From a virus, in IMG/VR virus record IMGVR_UViG_3300020185_000229, positions 1 through 26,212 of that record: a DNA stretch of 26,212 nt; one strand, given 5' to 3'. Shown one piece after another: positions 5,441 through 11,808 of the stretch. Both the position numbers and the translations under genes were made by a program. The notes beneath the pieces were generated by a model that was not told the DNA's origin, did no database searches, and worked only from the letters and a program-made list of their open reading frames with translations. How positions within the stretch are numbered: the first letter of the stretch is position 1; each line of letters opens with the position of its first letter.

Positions 5441-8050
5441 TTACGTCTTTGGGTAACGTATCATTGTCTCTCTATAACGAAAGTCTTTATTACGTCCTTT
5501 GTTGGGGACAAAACCAAAACTCTTATAAAATTGTATGAGTCTGCCTTTACTGCCACCAAATGCTGTATCAGGTGTTAGCGCAATAATCGCGCCTTCCATA
5601 TCTGCTTTGTTGATTAAATCCTGCATTATTTTAGAACCTACACCAGTGCCACGCAACTCCTTGGGTACTACAATCTTACTTAGTACGTAGCCCTTTTCAG
5701 CATTACCAGATATATCAACTTCAACATTTTCGTTATAACTCAATTTTCCAGGCGTGCTCTTCTTTATTTTAAGTTCACGATGAGGTGCTATGCCAACAAT
5801 TATGCCATTACTGAGCGGCACTCCAATACTGCCTCGTTCCGTTAACTGCCCTTCTGCTAGATTGCTTGCATCAACTAGCCAAACTTTTGCTTTGCCATAT
5901 GTAGTAATAAGTCCTATTAGTCGAGTATTTCCAGCAACTAGGCTATATGATCCATCTGATTGCTTAACTACTATGGGCATCTCAATAGTGCCTGCATCCA
6001 TTGCTTGTTTAAGTCTAGCAACTTTTTCTGGCTCTAAGTCATCCAATGCCTCACTGCCATCAGCACCAGTATTCTCAATATTTTTTACACTATTTGTATT
6101 AACAGTTATTACTTTACCTGCACCAGCAAGTTCTTCCCAACCTGCTTGTCCTAATTTTTCTAAGTATGGATAGCGATTTGCTTCTTCCCATTCTACATCA
6201 AACTGTGGCTTTACGTAGTCTACTGATTCTGTTAGTCCAAGATTAAACAGTGTATTTGGATCTGAGTTCTTGGCTGCTTTTGTATGTAGGAGTGGTGGAC
6301 GCCCGCCCTTGTCCACCTTAAATCCCATCTTGTTTGCCTGTACTTTAATTTCATTTGGTCCTACGTCAGGCGTGGTGTTTACACCTTTAACAATTATGCC
6401 ATCTTCGGCAATGTCTTGGGCTTCTTCTTTCATACCAGCATGCATCGCTGCCATATGATTCTTGTACTTTGTAGTACCTTTTTTGTGTGGGCTTTTACCT
6501 TCTGCAGGCATCAATTTCTTTACACGCCCTTTGAATATTTGCTGTTCGCCTTTGTCTGTTACTGCTACAGGTTGGTTATGTTTGTCCTTAGTAAAATCTT
6601 TAATAGTTGCCTTGCGGTTCTTAAACTTGCCCACCATTAGTTCATCACCAGTCTCTAGGTCTGGCAGATTTAATTTTGCTTCGTACTTTGCACTCCAGGA
6701 TTCTAATACTGACTTTAATTTGTTTTTTACATTTTCATTTAATGGTTTCACTTCATTTAATCTACGGAGTGTTCCCGTGACCTGAATAATTCGGTCTAGG
6801 CTTTCCATCATACCATCTGCTTCTTCAATATCTTCTTTTTGGGTTTTAATCCAGTCAATAGCATCTCTTTTACTACCAACTGTCCTATCCCATCCCCAAT
6901 CGTCTCTGTCCTTCATAAAAATTTGCCACTCACCAGATGGTCGGTCATTACGATTCAATCGTGGTGATATTTTATATTCTGTTTTACCCTGCTTAATTAT
7001 GTAAGCACCAGGTTCTCCTAGAACTTTTTTGGCCATTTCATCAAGTTCAACTTCTTCGATAGGAACATCATCCATAAATGCTCTTAGATCTGGATGTCTT
7101 AACTGTCTTAGTACTTTAGCCAGGCGTTGTCTAATTACTTCTCGAGTTACTCCCATCGCTGTTGCTATTTGATCTAATGTATAACTTTTTTCAAACTTTC
7201 CTATACCAAAGTATGCCTGTACAACCTGCTTGTTTTTATCATTGCCGAGACCGTCTATTAATCTAGCAACGGTTTTTTTAAGTTTAGCTGTGTCGAGACT
7301 ATCAAAATCAAATTCATATGGCTCGTCTGGCATATCAACTTGCTTAAACCTTTTAGTAATATCATTAGGCTTGGAAGTATTACTTGTAGGCAAGCGTCCA
7401 CCAGTTGTTGTATATCTAAAACTTTGTGTGTCTCCTGACATTGATCGCTTGTTAACTGCATCAGCTTCTGGAACAGGCTCTTGATCTTTAATACCCATGC
7501 CATTGCGTACAGCATCATACATACTCTGTGCCATGTCTGGATTGGGTGTGCCCGATTTAAATGCTTCAAATTCACCAGCGGCGGCGGCTGCTCGCATCTT
7601 ACTTGCGCTCATACCCTCAGCACCTTCTGCATCTGGGTCACGCTCGCCAGCACTTACCACTTGAATACTATCAAAAGTATATTGGTCTTCTTGACCGTTG
7701 TATTTGTTAATTAGGTCTGTAAATTGGTTTACTCTATCACTGCCAGCAACATATACGAGATCTGTATATCCCATATTATATACTTTTATTAATGCGTCAA
7801 ATATAGTACGTACTTCAGGGTCACCTACACTTACGCCGGGAAAGAAAGCCTTTGCAAAGCCTAGTTTTTGCTCAAAACTAAGAGGATCAGTCTTTGGCTT
7901 TTGACTTTGGCTAAGGAATATGTAAGGATCTCCACCCTGGCTTTTAACAACTTCAACAACTTTAGCATGGCCAATTGTAGGAGGATTCATTCTCCCAAAG
8001 GCAATAGTAGCTGTACGTCGTGGTGCTTCTGTAATCTGGTGGATCCTCAT
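5441..8050 (-). CDS. Multidomain putative capsid polyprotein: nucleotidylyltransferase, sigma region 4, ParB-like, GNAT (869 aa)
   Basis: Starts at the ATG at 8050 (MRIHQITEAPRRT); upstream in-frame codons lie inside the previous gene. I-T-E|A at 8/9 matches a capsid-targeting cleavage. Modules in order: nucleotidylyltransferase (13-185; GRMNPPTIGH with TIGH at 25-28 and SASKMR at 148-153), sigma-70 region 4 (253-328; HTH YTLDQIATAMGVTREVIRQR then LRHP), a small alpha/beta segment (348-405), a basic KOW/SH3-like part (440-515), the phage motif KYKNHMAAMHAGM (528-540), a segment with GPNEIKVQANKMG (564-577), a ParB/sulfiredoxin-like domain (640-730; AGNTRLIGL), and a GNAT acetyltransferase (775-865; RGTGVGSKIM). 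Candidate protease sites between modules include PE|A 195, IEE|A 410, LTE|S 608 and LAE|G 733. A TATAAATA box ends four bases before the ATG. Confidence 0.85.
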   Translation of the reverse strand: MRIHQITEAPRRTATIAFGRMNPPTIGHAKVVEVVKSQGGDPYIFLSQSQKPKTDPLSFEQKLGFAKAFFPGVSVGDPEVRTIFDALIKVYNMGYTDLVYVAGSDRVNQFTDLINKYNGQEDQYTFDSIQVVSAGERDPDAEGAEGMSASKMRAAAAAGEFEAFKSGTPNPDMAQSMYDAVRNGMGIKDQEPVPEADAVNKRSMSGDTQSFRYTTTGGRLPTSNTSKPNDITKRFKQVDMPDEPYEFDFDSLDTAKLKKTVARLIDGLGNDKNKQVVQAYFGIGKFEKSYTLDQIATAMGVTREVIRQRLAKVLRQLRHPDLRAFMDDVPIEEVELDEMAKKVLGEPGAYIIKQGKTEYKISPRLNRNDRPSGEWQIFMKDRDDWGWDRTVGSKRDAIDWIKTQKEDIEEADGMMESLDRIIQVTGTLRRLNEVKPLNENVKNKLKSVLESWSAKYEAKLNLPDLETGDELMVGKFKNRKATIKDFTKDKHNQPVAVTDKGEQQIFKGRVKKLMPAEGKSPHKKGTTKYKNHMAAMHAGMKEEAQDIAEDGIIVKGVNTTPDVGPNEIKVQANKMGFKVDKGGRPPLLHTKAAKNSDPNTLFNLGLTESVDYVKPQFDVEWEEANRYPYLEKLGQAGWEELAGAGKVITVNTNSVKNIENTGADGSEALDDLEPEKVARLKQAMDAGTIEMPIVVKQSDGSYSLVAGNTRLIGLITTYGKAKVWLVDASNLAEGQLTERGSIGVPLSNGIIVGIAPHRELKIKKSTPGKLSYNENVEVDISGNAEKGYVLSKIVVPKELRGTGVGSKIMQDLINKADMEGAIIALTPDTAFGGSKGRLIQFYKSFGFVPNKGRNKDFRYRETMIRYPKT

Positions 8051-8054
8051 GCAG

Positions 8055-8062
8055 TATTTATA
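8055..8062 (-). promoter_or_regulatory. T4-type late promoter TATAAATA next to polyprotein start
   Basis: A perfect TATAAATA on the minus strand ends four bases before the polyprotein ATG and contains the TAA stop of the upstream gene. By T4 spacing transcription would begin at or inside the start codon, so it would give a leaderless message or none that is useful for this ATG. No Shine-Dalgarno sequence is visible. Confidence 0.5.
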
Positions 8063-8489
8063 GGTTTTCCAGTATCCAGATGTATGCAGGAGACTGTATA
8101 GGCATAGTCCAAACGCCACGTGGTCCTAACTCCATGCACTCCTCGAGCTGATAATCTTCTATATATTTTTCGTTGGGATCAATATTAAATTTACTGTGAT
8201 TATATGCAATTTCTGTAACATCAATGCCCTCTATTTTAACACTATCTACAGTAACAGTTACAGCATTTATAGGCATTCCCTCATCATTTAAAATTAAGTC
8301 TGCAGGGTTATTTCCAGCATAGTCAATGTTTAAATTAAAGTTATCTAGAACACTAGCAGAAAATTTTACTGTTTGTTCTCCTAGGACTTCACCATTAAAG
8401 TATTCAGTACTATCAATACCAATTTTAATACTAGGACAATTATCTATAGTATTAGATAATAGTTTGATTTCAAAATCCAGTTCTTCCAT
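8058..8489 (-). CDS. Beta-rich virion-type protein, possibly carbohydrate-binding (143 aa)
   Basis: MEELDFEIKLLSNTIDNCPS is followed by alternating hydrophobic strands, with KIGIDSTEYFNGEVLGEQTV and a repeat of short beta segments through residue 95. The pattern resembles calcium-dependent carbohydrate-binding beta sandwiches encoded by marine phages next to glycan-active genes. Asp and Asn residues in the loops could bind a metal or sugar. The ATG overlaps the upstream glycosyltransferase stop by one base (TAATG). A tail or capsid decoration role is likely but not shown. Confidence 0.65.
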   Translation of the reverse strand: MEELDFEIKLLSNTIDNCPSIKIGIDSTEYFNGEVLGEQTVKFSASVLDNFNLNIDYAGNNPADLILNDEGMPINAVTVTVDSVKIEGIDVTEIAYNHSKFNIDPNEKYIEDYQLEECMELGPRGVWTMPIQSPAYIWILENL

Positions 8490-9148
8490 TATATTTCCTC
8501 TAACATAGCACTATCCCCTGGAAAGCGCCAATAGCCAGTGTGCGTTAAATTTATAGTCTTGTCCATGAAGATTGAGAACCCTGCACGTCTTACACTATGA
8601 CAAAAACTATAATCTTCTGTGAGATATTGTCCGCTTTCTACTGTACAATTAAAAAAGTCGTATTGGTTAGCATTTGTTTCAGCATCTAACCCAATATCAT
8701 CATGGTACTTGGTTGCTCCTTTTTGGATAAGACGCTCAAACACATTGCGACTAATAAGCATAAAGCCTGTGCCAGCACTGTCTACTTCTACTAAATCGCC
8801 TTCACGCTCGCCGTCTTTTGTTACATTTACTACATACTTTGCTGGCATTGTCTTCTGAGGATAAGCACCAACTACAATATCACGTTCATGATTTACTAGT
8901 TTAACAACGTCAACAGGGTTCCAACCAATATCAGCATCCACAAACATTAGGTGTGTGCAGTCGCCTTTGAGGAATTTTGCTGCACAACTGTTACGTCCTC
9001 TATTAATATTACTTTCATTGCTTAGTGTGTCTACAGTAAATGCAAGATCGTTTTGCATTGCTAGTATGGTCCACTGCAAATAGCTTTGAAAACAAACTTC
9101 ATTGATCTGTCCTCCGTAGCATGGTGTTGCGAAATGTATAGCGGGCAT
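8489..9148 (-). CDS. Glycosyltransferase, GT-A fold (219 aa)
   Basis: Transfers a sugar from a nucleotide donor to an acceptor, judging from the fold; the substrate cannot be told. Visible motifs are the opening beta strand IHFATPCYGG (4-13), SNINRGRNSCAAKFL (46-60), the metal-binding D-A-D in LMFVDADIGW (67-76), and TEDYSFCHSVRRAGFSIF, where the E-D supplies the usual catalytic acid region. The length is typical of small phage GT-A enzymes. It is coupled by one-base overlaps to the genes on both sides, including another glycosyltransferase-like gene. Possible roles are modification of virion proteins, phage DNA or host surface glycans. Confidence 0.82.
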   Translation of the reverse strand: MPAIHFATPCYGGQINEVCFQSYLQWTILAMQNDLAFTVDTLSNESNINRGRNSCAAKFLKGDCTHLMFVDADIGWNPVDVVKLVNHERDIVVGAYPQKTMPAKYVVNVTKDGEREGDLVEVDSAGTGFMLISRNVFERLIQKGATKYHDDIGLDAETNANQYDFFNCTVESGQYLTEDYSFCHSVRRAGFSIFMDKTINLTHTGYWRFPGDSAMLEEI

Positions 9149-10353
9149 TAGTATTCCAGTTTGTTTAGATAGTTTTTGATACGCTGGGTTTTAGGCTTTA
9201 AAAAATGACTTTGATTGTATTCAAGTATTTCTTTCATTAATTCTATCATATTTTTTTGGTCTTTATCACTACGACTTGCGATGCTGTAGAACACTGTTAA
9301 TAGTTCCCGCATACGGTCTGTTGGATTAACTATTTCGTCATAATCTTCACTGATAAAATCACCAAATGTTTTGTAACCCAATTGCTTGAGCATTTTTATA
9401 CTATAAGGATTCCCCACAAGAATAAAAGGTTGCATATTAAGTATAGGCTTAAATGTCTTTTCTGTTAAGAAAATAGTCTGTTGTTTAAAGTGCGTCTCTA
9501 CAACTATATTCCAATATGCGTTTGTATAAAAATCTGTATTAATTAATTTATGATTGTTGCGATCCGCATCTGATAAATCGTCACAATAATATGGTGCCTG
9601 TAAATCAAATGCTGCAATATTACTTTTTAAATCGTCATCCAAGGGCAACCACTCTTCAATTGTCTCAGTATCTTCGCTGGGCATATCATACGTTGACCCA
9701 GTATAACTAAAGTAACTATCGTCGAATAGATTAAGACTGTGCATTGTACTACAAAATACCTTGCGCCACACTTTATCCATTCTATTCAAGCATGTAAAAA
9801 GTTTATCTCTGCTTTCCAGGTTTACTTGTTTGACAAAGTTACTTTTAAATGCATGCAAATACCTGTAGTATAGTTCATCATCAGGAAAGTATACAAACGG
9901 ATGTTCGTCACCAATTAGTCCATTAGCAGTAGTAAACTTAACATTATCCAGGTCTACATTATGTGCTTTACACATTGTGACTAGACTGTCAAGGATTCCA
10001 AGCAGAGGATCATCTCCTTCGCTATAGTAAAACAAAACTTTAAGTCTACCTTGTTTGAGCATAGTTAAACTAGCTATATCCATATAACTAAAATAGTCTA
10101 TACTGGTGTCATAGTAATTAAGATTTATAGGATAATAAGCAGGTCCTTCCCAGATGTCAGAGACAAGCGCCGCTCGTTGCGGAATCTTATCCAACATACA
10201 ATATCTTAGAAAACGAAACTCGTATGCATATGGTTTGGTAATACACAGGTCCCACCATTCACTACTACCAGGAACAAGTGTTTCGTCTTTAATTAGATTG
10301 GGCAAAAAGCCGTGTTTATTGCGCCGATCGAATAACCATGTTATTGTCGTCAT
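9148..10353 (-). CDS. Probable glycosyltransferase-like protein (401 aa)
   Basis: Cytosolic, no signal peptide. The C-terminal half carries YWNIVVETHF and FLTEKTFKPILNMQPFILVG with a following LGYKTFGDF, the arrangement of nucleotide-sugar-binding sites in GT-B enzymes (E-K-x-F...P), and one I recall from marine phage proteins of unassigned glycosyltransferase type. The N-terminal half has no recognised motif. Its stop overlaps the start of the GT-A enzyme by one base and its own start overlaps the upstream stop by one base (TAATG), so three genes are co-translated. A role in building or attaching a glycan is likely. Confidence 0.68.
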   Translation of the reverse strand: MTTITWLFDRRNKHGFLPNLIKDETLVPGSSEWWDLCITKPYAYEFRFLRYCMLDKIPQRAALVSDIWEGPAYYPINLNYYDTSIDYFSYMDIASLTMLKQGRLKVLFYYSEGDDPLLGILDSLVTMCKAHNVDLDNVKFTTANGLIGDEHPFVYFPDDELYYRYLHAFKSNFVKQVNLESRDKLFTCLNRMDKVWRKVFCSTMHSLNLFDDSYFSYTGSTYDMPSEDTETIEEWLPLDDDLKSNIAAFDLQAPYYCDDLSDADRNNHKLINTDFYTNAYWNIVVETHFKQQTIFLTEKTFKPILNMQPFILVGNPYSIKMLKQLGYKTFGDFISEDYDEIVNPTDRMRELLTVFYSIASRSDKDQKNMIELMKEILEYNQSHFLKPKTQRIKNYLNKLEY

Positions 10354-10727
10354 TAATGACCTAGTAGGACTGTGTTAATAGTTCCAGAAGTGAAGTTAGT
10401 AACAGCAACTCTGATCCATACATAGTTGCCAGTAAAGTTAGTTAAATAACCATTGGTGATAGCTGTTGAGCCATCACCATTAACAACAGTTTCAATATCA
10501 ACCCAGTCTGCATCAGTTGGTGTTGTAGCCAGTGTTGCTTGAAGTTTAACTGTTGCAATTAATGCAGTAACACGGGACTGCACAGTGTGCACGCCATCAG
10601 CAAACCCATAATACCCATCCCCTTTAACTTTGTCACTGTTAAAGCTGGTTGCTGATCCATCATAGTTGCCAGTTTCCGAACCAACTGTGGTTGTTGCTAG
10701 TAGAGTAGTTGTTGTGATTGCTGCCAT
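10353..10727 (-). CDS. Thr/Gly-rich virion structural protein (124 aa)
   Basis: Opens MAAITTTTLLATTTVGSETG and is rich in Thr, Ser, Gly and Val with alternating strand-like segments, including WVDIETVVNGDGST and NYVWIRVAVTNFTSGTI. This is the composition of phage head-fibre, decoration or tail-tip beta proteins. It has no enzymatic motif. It follows the 54-aa gene by four bases and is coupled to the glycosyltransferase-like gene, so the glycosyl genes might act on this or another surface protein; that link is speculative. Confidence 0.7.
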   Translation of the reverse strand: MAAITTTTLLATTTVGSETGNYDGSATSFNSDKVKGDGYYGFADGVHTVQSRVTALIATVKLQATLATTPTDADWVDIETVVNGDGSTAITNGYLTNFTGNYVWIRVAVTNFTSGTINTVLLGH

Positions 10728-10731
10728 TTAA

Positions 10732-10896
10732 TTATTCTTTAATTATTTCTACGAGCTTATCTGGACCAGCTAGTTCTTGAATTACTGCCTCTAGACTGGC
10801 TTGCATTTCAGGATCTAACATAGCGACAATCTCTTCGCTGTCTTTTAGTAGCTTGCTGATTTTAATGACTACCATTTCTTCATTGAGTTTTGCCAT
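10732..10896 (-). CDS. Small acidic helical protein (54 aa)
   Basis: Reads MAKLNEEMVVIKISKLLKDS and continues as one acidic helix to an EIIKE end. The ATG at 10896 is preceded by AGGAG seven bases upstream and by a late promoter at 10916-10923. It ends four bases before the structural gene. Such small acidic proteins often act as chaperones or tail-assembly partners, but nothing specific can be read here. Confidence 0.72.
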   Translation of the reverse strand: MAKLNEEMVVIKISKLLKDSEEIVAMLDPEMQASLEAVIQELAGPDKLVEIIKE

Positions 10897-10915
10897 ATTA
10901 TACTCCTATATAGAG

Positions 10916-10923
10916 TATTTATG
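10916..10923 (-). promoter_or_regulatory. T4-type late promoter CATAAATA
   Basis: CATAAATACTC on the minus strand, 19 bases before the ATG at 10896, with AGGAG in between. Its TAA is the stop codon of the gene ending at 10919. It would drive the run of genes from 10896 down to the glycosyltransferases. Confidence 0.72.
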
Positions 10924-11188
10924 CAAGTTGTTTTGCCTTGCGGCCTCTTTTTTTGTATGTTGTTACATTGCCGTCAGGCTTGATATTATAGCTTTTAGCA
11001 AACCTTTCTGGATCCATGCCTTCAATATCAATAATCTTTTCTGCAACAATTCCTGGATGCCAGTGAATATTTTTTACGGCTTCATACCAGGCTAGATGAA
11101 ATCCCTGTGCTGGCACATGTGCTTTTACAACTGTGTTTTCATTAATAAGGTTACGTTCTACGAGTGTAGCTAATAGGTTATTGTTCAT
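10919..11188 (-). CDS. Hypothetical protein (89 aa) with basic tail
   Basis: Not recognised. MNNNLLATLVERNLINENTV begins an amphipathic N-terminal part; a central segment has WYEAVKNIHWHPGIVAEK with two His and two Trp; the C-terminus TYKKRGRKAKQLA is strongly basic like an AT-hook or nuclear-type tail. The start overlaps the upstream gene's stop by 11 bases. A nucleic-acid contact is possible from the tail, but no fold is assignable. Confidence 0.68.
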   Translation of the reverse strand: MNNNLLATLVERNLINENTVVKAHVPAQGFHLAWYEAVKNIHWHPGIVAEKIIDIEGMDPERFAKSYNIKPDGNVTTYKKRGRKAKQLA

Positions 11189-11804
11189 TCTCGACCTCTG
11201 TAATTAGTTGGTAAGTAGTTTCTTGTACAACTGATTCTGCAAAAGAAAATAGGAAATAGTTTTTTAATGTTTCGTCGTTAAATCTGTAGTATGTATGATT
11301 GTAAGTATCAGACCTTTGATTAGAGTAAAAACTCCTACGATAGCTGTCTCTAATGTTGGTCTCTGGATATAACTCTAAATTAGTGTTCTTGTCTAACAGT
11401 AACTGATCTCTATTTTTATCTACAAAAACTCTTATTCTGTCTTTGTCCACACCGGCCTTTAATTTGATTCCCCACTTAAATTTTGTGGGCTTTTTTCTGA
11501 TTAGTATATTTTTACCTATATTATCAGGGAACCAGTATATACCCCATACATCACCACCTGCATTTTTTATAATATTGATTACGTCTGCAGCAGTATCAAT
11601 ACTATTAGTGTAATAGTTAATAGACCAACGTTCTGCTCTAACACTGTCATAGTTTACTTTTGCCAGTTTGCGTAGATTAGTTACTACTGGCGGGTTGATT
11701 GAGTTGATCCTACTATAACTACCAATTTCTATCTTGTTTCTGAGCGTACTTGTTACTTTAATATTATATTTTCTAAAAAATTTTTTATCACTACTAAGTA
11801 GCAT
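11178..11804 (-). CDS. Hypothetical phage protein (208 aa), Lys/Tyr/Asn-rich
   Basis: Family not recognised. I choose the ATG at 11804 (MLLSSDKKFFRKYNIKV), four bases after the clpA-like stop, over an in-frame ATG at 11852 that would overlap clpA by 44 bases; a longer start is possible. The middle has RWSINYYTNSIDTAADVINI and DVWGIYWFPDN, an alpha/beta pattern, and the C-terminal part is rich in Asn, Tyr and Arg. No signal peptide or membrane segment is visible. It follows the chaperone genes and overlaps the next by 11 bases, so it may belong to the same early transcript. Confidence 0.65.
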   Translation of the reverse strand: MLLSSDKKFFRKYNIKVTSTLRNKIEIGSYSRINSINPPVVTNLRKLAKVNYDSVRAERWSINYYTNSIDTAADVINIIKNAGGDVWGIYWFPDNIGKNILIRKKPTKFKWGIKLKAGVDKDRIRVFVDKNRDQLLLDKNTNLELYPETNIRDSYRRSFYSNQRSDTYNHTYYRFNDETLKNYFLFSFAESVVQETTYQLITEVENEQ

Positions 11805-11808
11805 CAAA

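Noticed and set aside
8264-8271. TATAAATG inside the gene at 8058-8489
   Set aside because: Mismatch at the last position and buried in coding sequence with no gene start nearby.
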